Source: Acidobacteriota bacterium (GTDB taxonomy: Bacteria; Acidobacteriota; Vicinamibacteria; Vicinamibacterales; Vicinamibacteraceae). From it: DNA of 64,000 nt. The notes under the pieces were generated by a model. That model did no database searches. It was not told where the DNA came from and saw only the letters and a list, made by a program, of their open reading frames with translations. The DNA lies in NCBI GenBank assembly GCA_020845575.1, contig JADLFL010000040.1:124001-188000 (forward strand), given 5' to 3'. The translations under genes were made by a program, and so were the position numbers. Of this stretch, positions 37,914 to 46,864 are shown piece by piece (the first letter of the stretch is position 1; the number at the start of each line of letters is the position of its first letter).

Positions 37914-38699
37914 ATGCTGCTCGACCCGTTCACCATCGCCGCCCAGATCGTCAACTTCCTGCTGCTCCTCTGGTTGTTGCGGCGCGTCCTCTACGGGCCC
38001 GTCACGCGCGCGATGCTCGCGCGCGAGGCGCGCGTGCGCGCCGAACTTGACGACGCCAGGCGACAGCGTGCCGAGGCGGAGCGCGAGCGCGCACAACACG
38101 AGGAGGAACTGGCCGCCTTCACGGCCGGGCAGGAGGCGCGCATGGGAGTCGCGCGCGCAGAGGTCGAGCAGTGGCGTCACGCGCAGATGGAGGCCGCGCG
38201 CCTCGAAGTGGACGCCAGGCGCGAGCGCTGGCAAGGCGCGCTGGCGCAGGAGCAGCAGGCCGTCGTCCGCGAGGTGCGGCGCCGCGTCGGTCACGAAATC
38301 CTCGTGCTGACGCGTCAGGCGCTCCGCGATCTGGCCGGCAGCGCACTCGAAGACCGTATCATCGCGCGGTTCCTCGAACGACTCCACGAGCTGCCGGCCT
38401 CTGCGCGCGACCGCCTGGCCACCGCCGCACACGAGGACGGCGCGCGGGTCCATCTCCGCACCGCCTGCCCGCTGGTGGACGAGGAGCGCGCGCGCCTGAG
38501 CGAGGCCGTGAGTGATGCGCTCGGCGGGCGGCTCGCCGCGTCGTTCGAGACGACGCCAGACCTCGGCAGCGGCGTGGAGATGCGTGCGGGAGGGTTGACG
38601 GTGGCGTGGTCGCTGAACGAATACCTGGCTTCGCTCGAAGAGCGGCTGGGTGCCGCATTCGGTGACGACCTGCGGGTCGACGACGGTGGACATGGCTGA
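37914..38699 (+). CDS. atpF: N-type ATPase subunit b with delta-like C-terminal domain
   Basis: The 261-residue product has an N-terminal TM helix ([20 protein letters not shown]). A long charged coiled coil follows (about 35-130, [20 protein letters not shown] and onward). The C-terminal domain is about 80 residues with [20 protein letters not shown] and [20 protein letters not shown]. The last segment resembles the C-terminal part of delta/OSCP. An ordinary b subunit has about 160 residues. There is no atpH in the operon, so this extension probably takes over delta's contact with the alpha-subunit crown. This is known for N-ATPases only in outline, and my domain call is pattern-based. It starts 1 nt after the atpE stop and overlaps atpA by 8 nt. 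Confidence 0.85.
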   Translation: MLLDPFTIAAQIVNFLLLLWLLRRVLYGPVTRAMLAREARVRAELDDARRQRAEAERERAQHEEELAAFTAGQEARMGVARAEVEQWRHAQMEAARLEVDARRERWQGALAQEQQAVVREVRRRVGHEILVLTRQALRDLAGSALEDRIIARFLERLHELPASARDRLATAAHEDGARVHLRTACPLVDEERARLSEAVSDALGGRLAASFETTPDLGSGVEMRAGGLTVAWSLNEYLASLEERLGAAFGDDLRVDDGGHG

Positions 38700-40236
38700 C
38701 CGCCCGCTGGTTGCCGAGATCGACCGGGCGCTCGACCGCCTCGCCGCGCTGGCCGGCCACGACGAACCTGGGCTGACGATCCGGGAAGTCGGCACCGTCG
38801 AGTCCGTCGGCCATGGCACCGCCGTGCTGTCCGGCCTGCCGGGCGTGCGGTCCGACGAACTGGTCGAGTTCGCCGGCGGCGTCCTCGGGATGGCGTTCAA
38901 CCTGGACGATCGCGAGGTCGGCGCGATCCTCCTGGGCGAGAGCCGAGCACTGAAAGCGGGCGACCAGGTGCGCCGCACGGGGCGCGTCACCGACGTGCCC
39001 GTTGGCCATGGGCTGCTCGGGCGCGTCGTCGATCCCACCGGCCGGCCGCTCGATCGGCACGGTCCGCTCCAGGCCTCCGTGCGCTGGCCGGTCGAGCGCG
39101 ATGCCCCGGCCATCCTCGACCGTGCCCCCGTCAGCGTACCGCTCCAGACCGGCCTCAAGGTCGTCGATGCGTTGGTGCCCATCGGGCGCGGTCAGCGGGA
39201 GCTGATCCTGGGCGATCGCCAGACGGGGAAGTCCACCGTGGCGGTGGACACCATCCTGAACCAACGCGGTCAGGACGTCATCTGCGTCTACTGCGCGGTC
39301 GGCCAGCGCAGCGCGGCCGTGGCCCACGTGCTGGCCGAACTCGGCCGACATGGCGCGCTCGCCTACACCGTCGTGGTCGTCGCGTCGGGCGAGCAGGCGC
39401 CAGGCCTGCAGTTCATCGCGCCCTACGCCGCGACGAGCATCGCCGAGTTCTTCATGGAGGAAGGACGCGACGTCCTGATCGTCTACGACGACCTCACCAA
39501 GCACGCACGCGCATACCGGGAGCTCTCGCTGCTGCTGCGGCGACCGCCCGGGCGCGAAGCGTTTCCGGGAGACATCTTCTACGTCCATTCGCGGCTGCTC
39601 GAGCGCGCCACGCACCTCCGGCCCGGGCTCGGCGGCGGATCGCTCACCGCGTTGCCCATCGTCGAGACGGAGGCGCAGAACCTGGCTGCCTACATCCCCA
39701 CCAACCTCATCTCCATTACGGACGGCCAGATCTATCTTTCGCCGGAGCTCTTCCAGAAGGCGGTCCTGCCTGCCGTCCATGCCGGGCTGTCGGTGTCACG
39801 AGTGGGCGGCAAGACGCAGTTGCCGGCCTACCGGGCGATCGCCGCGGACCTGCGCCTCACCTACTCGCAGTTCGAGGAACTCGAAGGTTTCGCGCGCTTC
39901 GGCACGCGCCTGGATGAGGACACGCGGCGCACGCTGGCTCGCGGCCGGCGGATCCGGGAGGTGCTGAAGCAACCGCCGCACGCGACGCTCGCCGCGCCGG
40001 CACAGATCGTCACGCTGCTTGCGGTGACGGCAGGCCTGTTCGATCCGATCGCGCTCGATCGCGTCGCCGAGGCCGAACAAGTCGTGCGCGACACCGTCCA
40101 GGGCAGCCTCCCCGAGATCTGGCGCGCCATCGAACGTGGCGATCGCATGACCGACCAACAGCGCGACACCGTCATTGCCACCGTCCGTGCGCGTCTCGAT
40201 TCCACGTTCGAGCACCGGGCCGATGCCGACGACTGA
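38692..40236 (+). CDS. atpA: N-type ATPase alpha subunit AtpA
   Basis: The 514-residue non-catalytic nucleotide-binding subunit has a Walker A variant [16 protein letters not shown] and Walker B region [19 protein letters not shown]. It also has the arginine-finger segment [12 protein letters not shown]. The N-terminal crown and C-terminal helical domain are complete. The first ~25 residues, normally contacted by delta, are present. It overlaps atpF (8 nt) and atpG (14 nt). Confidence 0.94.
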   Translation: MADRPLVAEIDRALDRLAALAGHDEPGLTIREVGTVESVGHGTAVLSGLPGVRSDELVEFAGGVLGMAFNLDDREVGAILLGESRALKAGDQVRRTGRVTDVPVGHGLLGRVVDPTGRPLDRHGPLQASVRWPVERDAPAILDRAPVSVPLQTGLKVVDALVPIGRGQRELILGDRQTGKSTVAVDTILNQRGQDVICVYCAVGQRSAAVAHVLAELGRHGALAYTVVVVASGEQAPGLQFIAPYAATSIAEFFMEEGRDVLIVYDDLTKHARAYRELSLLLRRPPGREAFPGDIFYVHSRLLERATHLRPGLGGGSLTALPIVETEAQNLAAYIPTNLISITDGQIYLSPELFQKAVLPAVHAGLSVSRVGGKTQLPAYRAIAADLRLTYSQFEELEGFARFGTRLDEDTRRTLARGRRIREVLKQPPHATLAAPAQIVTLLAVTAGLFDPIALDRVAEAEQVVRDTVQGSLPEIWRAIERGDRMTDQQRDTVIATVRARLDSTFEHRADADD

Positions 40237-41125
40237 CGCCATTGAACGCCGCCTCGATACGGCCGGCGATCTGCGCTCCATCGTTCGGACGATGAAGGCC
40301 CTCGCGGCCGTGAACATCCGTCAGTACGAAGAGGCGGCGGTCTCCATCGCGGACTACGCCCGCACCGTCGAGCTCGGCTTCCAGGCGCTGCTGCGCGTTC
40401 GGCCCGGCACGCTGGATGTCCCGGCCGTCCGGTCTTCGCCGCCCTGCATCGGCGCCATCGTCCTGGGATCGGATCACGGGCTGTGCGGCGCGTTCAACGA
40501 GCAGGTGGCGGCGTTCTATTTCGAACGGCGCGCGGCCGACCAGCGAACCGAGGGCGAGCGGTTGATGGCGCTCGGGCTCCGGGCGGCCGGCCGGCTCGAG
40601 GACCTGAAGCAACGGCCGGCGGTGGTGCTCACGCTGCCGGCGTCGGCGGTGCGGATAGCCACGCTCGTTCGCGAGGTGCTCGAGCACGTCGCCGCGTGGC
40701 GCGAAGCCGGGGCCGTGGACACCGTGCGGGTGTACTTCAACGCGCCGCACGGCCAGGCCGGGAGCCAGCCGCGCGAGGAGCAGTTGCTCCCGCTTGATGG
40801 CGCACGCCTGCGCGCGCTTGCGGCCCGTCCGTGGCGGCCGCGGGCGACGCCGGCGCTCGCGGGCGACTGGGACTCGCTCTTCGCGGCGATCGTCCGGCAA
40901 CACCTGTTCGTGACCGTCCACCGAGCCATCACGCTGTCGCTCGCCAGCGAGAACGCGAGTCGCCTGGCAGCGATGCACGCCGCCGAACGGAGTATCGACG
41001 AACGCCTCCACAGCTTGCGCGGCCAGTTCAATCGCGAGCGACAGGCGTCGATTACGACCGAACTGCTCGACATCGTGTCCGGCTATGAGACGCTGGCCGC
41101 CCGCGCGCGACCGCCCGTGCGATGA
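40223..41125 (+). CDS. atpG: N-type ATPase gamma subunit AtpG
   Basis: The 300-residue rotary-shaft subunit has an N-terminal helix [20 protein letters not shown]. The Rossmann-like domain carries [14 protein letters not shown], the family signature. The C-terminal helix contains [20 protein letters not shown]. It is the last gene of the operon. A 111-bp gap then separates it from a convergent gene. ATG at 40223 is the first in-frame start not deep in atpA. Confidence 0.92.
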   Translation: MPTTDAIERRLDTAGDLRSIVRTMKALAAVNIRQYEEAAVSIADYARTVELGFQALLRVRPGTLDVPAVRSSPPCIGAIVLGSDHGLCGAFNEQVAAFYFERRAADQRTEGERLMALGLRAAGRLEDLKQRPAVVLTLPASAVRIATLVREVLEHVAAWREAGAVDTVRVYFNAPHGQAGSQPREEQLLPLDGARLRALAARPWRPRATPALAGDWDSLFAAIVRQHLFVTVHRAITLSLASENASRLAAMHAAERSIDERLHSLRGQFNRERQASITTELLDIVSGYETLAARARPPVR

Positions 41126-41236
41126 GTCACCGACCCCAACGCCGCGCGATGGCGAGTTGTTGACGCAAGCCTGAACGGTACGGAGCTGGTGACATCCGCT
41201 CCGGCGGTGCGTCTGACTCAGCCTGATGAATGCCGC

Positions 41237-41830
41237 TCAGACGGTCAGCGCGCCACGGAACGCGCGCGCGGCGTAGTAGGACTCCGCGCCGTTGTGGTAC
41301 GTGAAGACGTGGCCGTAGCGGCGATCGCAGAAGATGGCGCCGCCGCGTGCACGGATGTCGGCGGGTGTCTGCACCCAGCTCGACGTCTTCGTGTCGAAAT
41401 CACCCAGCGTCTGCAGCTTTCGATACTGCGCTTCGGTGAGAATCTCGATCCCCATCGCGGCCGCCATCTCCATCGCGCTGGTCTTCGGCTTGTGTTCCTT
41501 TCTCGCCTCCAGCGCATCCCCGTCGTAGCACACGCTGCGGCGGTCCCTGGGACTCTCCGCCGAGCAGTCGTAGAAGACGTATTCGCCCGTCTTCGTGTCG
41601 TGGCCCACGACGTCGGGTTCGCCGCCCGTCCGTTCCATCTCGTGGAGCGACCACAGCTTGTCAGGATTGGCGGCAAGTCTTTCCTGAATGGCGGTCCATC
41701 CGAGACCGCGATGACGGCTCATGTTCTGCTCGAAACGCACGCTCAACGTTCCAAACAGCGCTGCCCGTTGTTCCGGCGACAGTGCCTGTCGCGTCTCGCT
41801 GCCACGCTTCTGCGTTCGCTGTGTCGGCAT
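41237..41830 (-). CDS. DUF4256 family protein
   Basis: This is a 197-residue protein with the DUF4256 pattern: SPEQRAALFGTLSVRFEQNM, then MERTGGEPDVVGHDTKTGEY, DCSAESPRDRRSVCYDGDAL, GIEILTEAQYRKLQTLGDFD and a C-terminal IFCDRRYGHVFTYHNGAESY. The function of the family is not known. It converges with atpG. The ATG at 41830 is preferred over an open frame that extends 43 residues upstream through the region of the opposite-strand small gene. Confidence 0.82.
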   Translation of the reverse strand: MPTQRTQKRGSETRQALSPEQRAALFGTLSVRFEQNMSRHRGLGWTAIQERLAANPDKLWSLHEMERTGGEPDVVGHDTKTGEYVFYDCSAESPRDRRSVCYDGDALEARKEHKPKTSAMEMAAAMGIEILTEAQYRKLQTLGDFDTKTSSWVQTPADIRARGGAIFCDRRYGHVFTYHNGAESYYAARAFRGALTV

Positions 41831-41896
41831 GTGGACTTGATCCGATTCGGTGAGTGGGTTGATTATGCGGGCTGATCGGGCCCCAGGAGACCAACG

Positions 41897-42070
41897 ATGC
41901 ATCACAAACGACGTCGTCCCAAGCACCAGCGCGCGGGCTGTCTCTGGTGCAAGCCGCACAAGGACGAACGGCTGCCGAAGTTCGTCCGACTGAAGGGGCT
42001 CACGGCACCGCGTCGTCTCAGCAGCGCGGCGGGGTGCGCCGGGAACGGGCCTGGCACCTGTCCGCCGTAG
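41897..42070 (+). CDS. Small CxxC protein, 57 residues
   Basis: This short gene begins MHHKRRRPKHQRAGCLWCKP, then HKDERLPKFVRLKG. The N-terminal half has a basic block, a CLWC pair and KPHK. This resembles small basic CxxC proteins found in many bacteria, usually unannotated. Strong support for translation is AGGAG at about 41885-41889, 7-8 nt before the ATG. The C-terminal half is low-complexity. The gene ends 41 bp before the Rrf2 start, on the same strand. Nucleic-acid or zinc binding is suggested by composition only. Confidence 0.6.
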   Translation: MHHKRRRPKHQRAGCLWCKPHKDERLPKFVRLKGLTAPRRLSSAAGCAGNGPGTCPP

Positions 42071-42099
42071 CCTCTTTCCTCCGTCCTCCCTCCTTCGGC

Positions 42100-42105
42100 T
42101 ACAAT
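42100..42105 (+). promoter_or_regulatory. -10-like TACAAT, 6 nt before the Rrf2 GTG
   Basis: TACAAT, one base from TATAAT, is followed by six bases and GTG at 42112. This is the best of the window's candidates for a leaderless promoter. The Rrf2-type product may bind here itself. Confidence 0.55.
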
Positions 42106-42111
42106 GGACAG

Positions 42112-42600
42112 GTGCTCCGCCTCTCCAAGAAGACCGACTACGCCCTGATCGCGATGAAGCACCTCGCGCTGAACGGGGACCGTGGTGCGTCGAGTGCGCG
42201 AGAGATTGCCGAGCAGTACGACATTCCCGCCGAATTGATGGCCAAGGTGCTGCAACGCCTCGTGCGGCGCCAGCTCCTGGTGTCGCACCAGGGGACGCGC
42301 GGGGGCTATCAGCTCGCGCGGCCGTCCGTGATGATTTCCGTGGCGGACGTGATCCAGGCCGTCGATGGTCCGCTCACCGTGACGGCCTGCTCCACAGACG
42401 ACCACGCGTGCGAGCAGTTCACCAAGTGCAACGTGCGCGATCCGCTGTGGCGCATCAAGGATCGCGTCCTCACGGCGCTCGCGAGCTGCACGCTCGCCGA
42501 GATCGTCGACGAGTCGAGCGCGCCGACGATGCCCGTGTCGCTGTCGCGGCGCACGGACGGCAAGCCGGCCTCGCCGGCCGCCGAACCCGTCAAGCCGTAA
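42112..42600 (+). CDS. Rrf2-family transcriptional regulator (Fe-S sensing candidate)
   Basis: The 162-residue product has the Rrf2 winged helix (LRLSKKTDYALIAMKHLALN, then AREIAEQYDIPAELMAKVLQ and QGTRGGYQLARP). The [2Fe-2S] cysteine set is in CSTDDHACEQFTKCNV (spacing CX6CX5C). The set and the following cysteine desulfurase and A-type carrier genes point to an IscR/SufR-like regulator of iron-sulfur assembly. The C-terminal ~30 residues are Pro/Ala-rich. GTG start with a -10 at 6 nt suggests leaderless expression. Confidence 0.9.
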   Translation: MLRLSKKTDYALIAMKHLALNGDRGASSAREIAEQYDIPAELMAKVLQRLVRRQLLVSHQGTRGGYQLARPSVMISVADVIQAVDGPLTVTACSTDDHACEQFTKCNVRDPLWRIKDRVLTALASCTLAEIVDESSAPTMPVSLSRRTDGKPASPAAEPVKP

Positions 42601-42615
42601 GCGCTCGACAGCCCG

Positions 42616-43824
42616 ATGTCCCTGGGCACCGCTCCACTCCCCACGTCGTCACCGCTCTTCTTCGACGCTCACTCCACCACGCCGTGCGATCCGGCGGTGG
42701 TCGAGGCGATGCTGCCGTACTTCACCGCGCGCTTCGGCAACGCCGCGAGCCTGCAGCACCGCTTCGGCTGGGAAGCGCAGGAGGCTGTCGAGGAGGCGCG
42801 CCAGCATGTCGCGACACTCGTCGGCGCTCGCTTACGCGACGTGATCTTCACCAGCGGGGCGACCGAAGCCAACAACCTCGCGCTCGTCGGCACGATCGAA
42901 GGCGTGCGGCAGGCTCGCGGAAGAGACGATGCGGCCGTTCCGCACGTGGTGACGCTGGCGACCGAGCATCCCGCCGTGCTCGATCCGTGCGCCTGGCTGG
43001 AGACGCAGGGCGTACGCGTGACGCGCGTGCCGGTGCGGCCGGACGGACTCGTGGATCTGGACACGCTCGCGGCGGCGACCGTGCCCGGTACCACGCTCGT
43101 CTCCGTGATGGCGGCCAACAACGAAATCGGCGTGCTGCAGCCGCTGGACGCGATCGCCAGGCTCGCGCACGACGCAGGCGCGTTCATGCACACCGATGCG
43201 TCGCAGGCTGCCGCGTTCGTGCCGATCGACATGGCGGCGCTGGGCATCGACATGCTCTCGTACACGGCGCACAAGCTGTATGGCCCGAAAGGTGGCGGCG
43301 CATTGGTCGTGCGTCGTGCGTCGAAGGTGCCCATCGCGCCGCTCCATCACGGTGGCGGCCACGAGCGGGGGTTGCGATCGGGCACACTCAACGTCCCGGC
43401 CATCGTCGGCTTCGGACATGCGGCGAAGCTGTCGCGCGAGCGGCGAGACGAAGATGTCCCGCGCATCAGCGCGTTGCGCGACAGGCTGTGGACGCGTCTG
43501 CGCGAGGCGCTGCCGGGCGTGCACCTGCGAGGGGCCGCCGAGCCGAGGCTCCCGCACAACCTCAACGTCGGCTTCGACGGGCTGTCGGGGCGCGATCTCG
43601 TGATGGGGCTGACCGACGTCGCCGTGTCGCCGGGCGCCGCGTGCGCCTCGACGTCGGCCGCGCCGTCGCACGTCCTCCTCGCCATCGGCCTCACGGAAGC
43701 CGAGGCGAAGAGCTCGCTCCGCTTCGGCCTGCTGCGCACCACCACCGAAGCCGAGGTCGACATGCTGGCGGACCGCCTCAGCAACCTCGTGTCAGCACTC
43801 CGGTCGCAGCGGTCGTTGCGCTGA
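42616..43824 (+). CDS. iscS: Cysteine desulfurase (IscS/NifS type)
   Basis: This is a 402-residue PLP enzyme that takes sulfur from cysteine for Fe-S assembly. Visible motifs are FFDAHSTTPCDPAVVEAM, TSGATEANNLAL and HTDASQAAAFVPID. TAHKLYGPKGGGALVV has the Schiff-base Lys, and ASTSAAPSHVL follows the mobile active-site cysteine in GAACAS. The first Ser/Thr after CAS is typical of group I desulfurases. It starts 15 bp after the Rrf2 stop. The stop codon is inside a dispersed repeat. Confidence 0.92.
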   Translation: MSLGTAPLPTSSPLFFDAHSTTPCDPAVVEAMLPYFTARFGNAASLQHRFGWEAQEAVEEARQHVATLVGARLRDVIFTSGATEANNLALVGTIEGVRQARGRDDAAVPHVVTLATEHPAVLDPCAWLETQGVRVTRVPVRPDGLVDLDTLAAATVPGTTLVSVMAANNEIGVLQPLDAIARLAHDAGAFMHTDASQAAAFVPIDMAALGIDMLSYTAHKLYGPKGGGALVVRRASKVPIAPLHHGGGHERGLRSGTLNVPAIVGFGHAAKLSRERRDEDVPRISALRDRLWTRLREALPGVHLRGAAEPRLPHNLNVGFDGLSGRDLVMGLTDVAVSPGAACASTSAAPSHVLLAIGLTEAEAKSSLRFGLLRTTTEAEVDMLADRLSNLVSALRSQRSLR

Positions 43825-43852
43825 CGAAGGGGCTGAAGCCCCCTCGCTCCAT
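43821..43852 (+). repeat. 32-bp dispersed repeat, copy 2
   Basis: It has the same CTGACGAA start, GGGCTGAAGCCC core and TCGCTCCAT end as copy 1 at 24726-24757. The TGA stop of the cysteine desulfurase gene is supplied by CTGAC at its left end. The hairpin may also separate the desulfurase from the following carrier gene. Confidence 0.8.
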
Positions 43853-43912
43853 AGGGGACGGCGTCCGCAAGCCGTACGCCGTGCGCCCCTGCTACACTCA
43901 CGAGAGGGACCT

Positions 43913-44239
43913 ATGTACATCACGCTCGATGCCGGACGACAGATCACCAAGCTGCTGGACAAGCAGGGCCTCCAGGGCGGCGGCCTGCGCGTGGGGGTCA
44001 AGGCCGGTGGCTGCAGCGGACTGAGCTACATCTTCGAATGGGCCGCCGAGCCGGCCGAGAAGGACCAGGTGTTCCAGGGGCCCGACGACTCGCGGATCTT
44101 CGTCGATCCCAAGAGCTACCGCTTCCTCGAAGGCACGCAGCTCGACTACGACACCAGCCTCCTCAGCAAGGGCTTCATCGTCGTCAATCCGAAGGCCAAG
44201 TCCACCTGCGGCTGCGGCACGTCGTTCTCCCTCAGCTAG
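43913..44239 (+). CDS. A-type iron-sulfur carrier (IscA/SufA/HesB family)
   Basis: The 108-residue product has the A-type fold and three conserved cysteines: GLRVGVKAGGCSGLSY (first Cys) and STCGCGTSF (the C-terminal pair). It also has the PKSYRFLEGTQLDYDTSLLSKGF stretch, broken in the middle by nothing unusual. It shuttles or delivers Fe-S clusters. IscU, HscA/B and ferredoxin genes are absent from the neighbourhood. The gene follows the cysteine desulfurase across an 88-bp gap with the repeat. A TACACT box and GAGAGG precede its ATG. Confidence 0.9.
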   Translation: MYITLDAGRQITKLLDKQGLQGGGLRVGVKAGGCSGLSYIFEWAAEPAEKDQVFQGPDDSRIFVDPKSYRFLEGTQLDYDTSLLSKGFIVVNPKAKSTCGCGTSFSLS

Positions 44240-44370
44240 CCTTCGATGCGGCTACGGCCGTGCGTCGACGCACACCACGCGCATCCCGGCCTGTCGCAGC
44301 AGGATGCTCGCAGCAAGTGCCCCGCGATGCCGGCGCCGATGATGGCCACGTCGTGGCGCTGGCCGTTCAT
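44236..44370 (-). pseudogene. Truncated, frameshifted FAD-dependent oxidoreductase stub
   Basis: It starts at an ATGA overlap with the antiporter gene and reads HDVAIIGAGIAG, a dinucleotide-binding loop. The frame then becomes nonsense. One reading frame over, the same DNA gives ALAASILLRQAGMRVVCVDA, the expected next helix and strand of such a protein, then a stop. So one base is missing and all of the remaining ~300 residues are deleted. The stub ends inside the last codons of the Fe-S carrier gene (overlap 44236-44239), so the deletion breakpoint lies against that gene. Confidence 0.65.
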
Positions 44371-45686
44371 GGCGAAGCGCCGGCGTGTCCCTGAAGGTCC
44401 ATGCGCCCGACCTCGCCTGCCTTCGTCAGGGCCGACCGGAACAGGATCGGACCGATTGTTTCGTGGATCGTGATCATCGCGAGCACGAGCGCGTAGAGGC
44501 GTCCGCCCCAGTCGGGGAACTCGGCGTTGATCAGGATCACCAGGCCGAGCGTCACGCCCGCCTGCGACACCAGTCCCATCCACGCGAGGCTCGGCGGTTC
44601 ACCGGTCAAGCCGGCCACGCGGGCGCCGATGCGGGCGGTCCGGCGAATCAGCAGCAGGCGCACCACGGACACGGCCAGCGCGAAGAGACCGACCTGCGCG
44701 AGCGCGTCGAGGTGCAGGTTCGCGCCGGCGGCGGCAAAGAACAGCACCAGCACGGGCAGCGCACCGCGCTCCACGGCATGGCGCAGCGCATCGCCTTCGG
44801 GCGGTGCGATGTTCTCCACGACGAGGCCCGTGGCCAGCGCCGCGAGTAACGGCTCGAAGTGCAGTGACGCGCCGACGTGGCTCAGCACCACCGCCACGCC
44901 GAGGAGCACCACCGTCACCTCGCGTCCGATATAGCGCAGGTAGAACGCGAAGCCCGCGCCGACGATGCCGCCGAAGGCGAAGGATCCGAAGATCTCCCAC
45001 GCGAGGCCCGACAGCATGCCGTGCCCGCCCTGCGCGCCGCCGACGGCGAACCGCACGCCTTCCATCGACAGCGTGAAGAGCAGGATCAGCATCAGGTCGG
45101 CCAGCACGACCAGCGCCAGCACGAGTTCGGTGAGCGGGCCTCGTGCGCGGCTCTCCGTGATCACCGCGATGCTGACGGTGGGCGAGAAACTGACGATCAC
45201 CGTTGCCGCGAGCGCCGACATCGCCGCGCGCGGCACGCCGGTGGCGTCAGGCGCGATCGGCAGCCACGGCCACGTCATGAAGAACAGCAGCGACAGGGCC
45301 GTCCACATCAGCACCAGCATCACGCCGCCCATCGTGAGCATCGCGCGCAACTGTGGACGCAGCCTGGCGAAGTTGATCTCGAGGCCGGCGATGAGCGCGA
45401 TGAGCGCGATCGCCAGGCCGTTGATCACCTGGAGTTCGCGCGCCATCACGGGCGTGAGGATGGCTCCGGCGTACGGGCCGCACGCGACGCCGAAGAACAG
45501 GTAACCCGAGATACGCGGAAGTCTGAAGCGCTCGAACAGCTCGCCCGTCAACGACGCCGCGATCAGCGCGAAGCCGATCGCGAGCGCCGTGCCGGCGCCC
45601 GCACCGGCGACGGCGTCGCCCGCGGCGGGCGTTCCGGTGACGAGCCAGGCCGTCGCGAGGATGATGACGAGCGCGAGCAGGCGCAT
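44367..45686 (-). CDS. CPA-type cation:proton antiporter
   Basis: This is a 439-residue integral membrane protein of about 12 helices. It has the pattern of sodium/proton exchangers and KefB-like proteins: GFALIAASLTGELFERFRLP, ISGYLFFGVACGPYAGAI, NGLAIALIALIAGLEINF and a core with TVIVSFSPTVSIAVITES. The conserved polar segments lie within helices. C-terminal TM segments include WMGLVSQAGVTLGLVILINA. The ion cannot be stated. Its start codon shares 1 nt with the next upstream gene's stop. It belongs to the long riboswitch-headed unit. Confidence 0.8.
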   Translation of the reverse strand: MRLLALVIILATAWLVTGTPAAGDAVAGAGAGTALAIGFALIAASLTGELFERFRLPRISGYLFFGVACGPYAGAILTPVMARELQVINGLAIALIALIAGLEINFARLRPQLRAMLTMGGVMLVLMWTALSLLFFMTWPWLPIAPDATGVPRAAMSALAATVIVSFSPTVSIAVITESRARGPLTELVLALVVLADLMLILLFTLSMEGVRFAVGGAQGGHGMLSGLAWEIFGSFAFGGIVGAGFAFYLRYIGREVTVVLLGVAVVLSHVGASLHFEPLLAALATGLVVENIAPPEGDALRHAVERGALPVLVLFFAAAGANLHLDALAQVGLFALAVSVVRLLLIRRTARIGARVAGLTGEPPSLAWMGLVSQAGVTLGLVILINAEFPDWGGRLYALVLAMITIHETIGPILFRSALTKAGEVGRMDLQGHAGASP

Positions 45687-46864
45687 CAGCGATCGTCCGT
45701 CGGGCGCAGGACGAGCGACAGCGCTTCCGACGCGAGAGTGGCGATGACGACCGCCGTGAGCAGCGTGACGGCCGCTTGCGTGCGAACGGCCTGAGCCAGA
45801 TGGAGGGCCACGGCGATGCCGAGAAGGCCGGGGGCCGTGAGCTGGAGACCGAGCTCACTCGCCGTCACGAGGCCCTGCACGCGCATCGCCAGCCACCCAC
45901 CCATCAGCTTCCCCGTGAACCTGAAGAGTACGAGCGGTGCCGCGATCCACACCGCCTGCACGGATGCCTCGCATGACGCACCCGCGACGAGCAGCAGGAC
46001 CACGATGAGCGGATGCTGCACGCGCCGCAGATCCGTACGCACCACGCGATCGGCGTGGCCGGGCAGCCAGACCCAGACGAGTCCCGCCATCAGACCCGCC
46101 AGCAGCGGAGAGAGTCCGAGGAACGCCGACGTGCCGCCGATCAATGCGGCGGATCCCGCGATGAACAGGTTGCGCTCGGCCTGCGAGTGCGCGCGCTCGA
46201 ACAGCAGCCAGCCTGCCGTCCCGACGGCGGCGCCGAGCAGCAGCGTGCGCAGCAGCCACGTCAGTGCCGTCCACAGTGGCACCGGGGCCGCACTCCCCAG
46301 GATCACGACGACCACGCCGCTCACCACGACCGGCACCACATCGTCCAGATCGGCGATCCGCACGGCCATGCCATGCGTCGGCGACGACTCTTCGGCGCCG
46401 CCCGCAGACGACACCGACGCGCAGAGGCCCAGCGTGAGCGCGAGCAGGCCCGCAGGCAGAGCGATCGGCAGGTCCCAGGCGGGCAGCAGGAACAGGAATG
46501 CTCCCGCCACGACACCCATCGTGACGAGCGCTTCGACACTGGCCGCCACGAACAGCCGTCGATCCTGTCGCTCGCGCAGATCGAGCGCGAGGCCCGCGAA
46601 GATGCCGAGCACCGCCAGCGCGATGGTGACGACGGCGTCGAGCGAGCCGAGCACCGGTGCGCTGAGCACGTTGCCGAACGACGGGCCGAGCGCCACGCCA
46701 ATAGGCACGAAGAGCACGGCGGGTGCCACGACAGGCGTCATGCCGAGCATCGCGCGCGTGCGCAACGACCGCAGCCAGGGCAGGGCAGGAGCCGTGGGCG
46801 TCGGCAGGGCGGCGTCGATCGCGTCGAGGCCGCCGACTTCGCGCCAGTCGTCGCGCCGGCTCAT
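45686..46864 (-). CDS. Second antiporter-like membrane protein
   Basis: This is a 392-residue protein of about 10-11 TM helices with partial similarity in layout to CPA transporters. After a soluble N-terminus come helices such as APAVLFVPIGVALGPSFGNV and LDAVVTIALAVLGIFAGLAL. NLFIAGSAALIGGTSAFLGL and ELGLQLTAPGLLGIAVALHL follow. Compared with its neighbour it lacks the acidic pair in the middle helices. It may be a subunit that works with the neighbouring antiporter, since the two genes are translationally coupled (1-nt overlap below, 4-nt overlap above). Confidence 0.68.
   Translation of the reverse strand: MSRRDDWREVGGLDAIDAALPTPTAPALPWLRSLRTRAMLGMTPVVAPAVLFVPIGVALGPSFGNVLSAPVLGSLDAVVTIALAVLGIFAGLALDLRERQDRRLFVAASVEALVTMGVVAGAFLFLLPAWDLPIALPAGLLALTLGLCASVSSAGGAEESSPTHGMAVRIADLDDVVPVVVSGVVVVILGSAAPVPLWTALTWLLRTLLLGAAVGTAGWLLFERAHSQAERNLFIAGSAALIGGTSAFLGLSPLLAGLMAGLVWVWLPGHADRVVRTDLRRVQHPLIVVLLLVAGASCEASVQAVWIAAPLVLFRFTGKLMGGWLAMRVQGLVTASELGLQLTAPGLLGIAVALHLAQAVRTQAAVTLLTAVVIATLASEALSLVLRPTDDR

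Noticed and set aside
42408-44024. 538-codon forward frame over the cysteine desulfurase
   Set aside because: Overlaps the recognised desulfurase in another frame; Arg-rich with no domain.
45686-46864. Reading the two antiporter-like genes as one split gene
   Set aside because: Each has its own start and a full set of about 10-12 helices, so they are two proteins.
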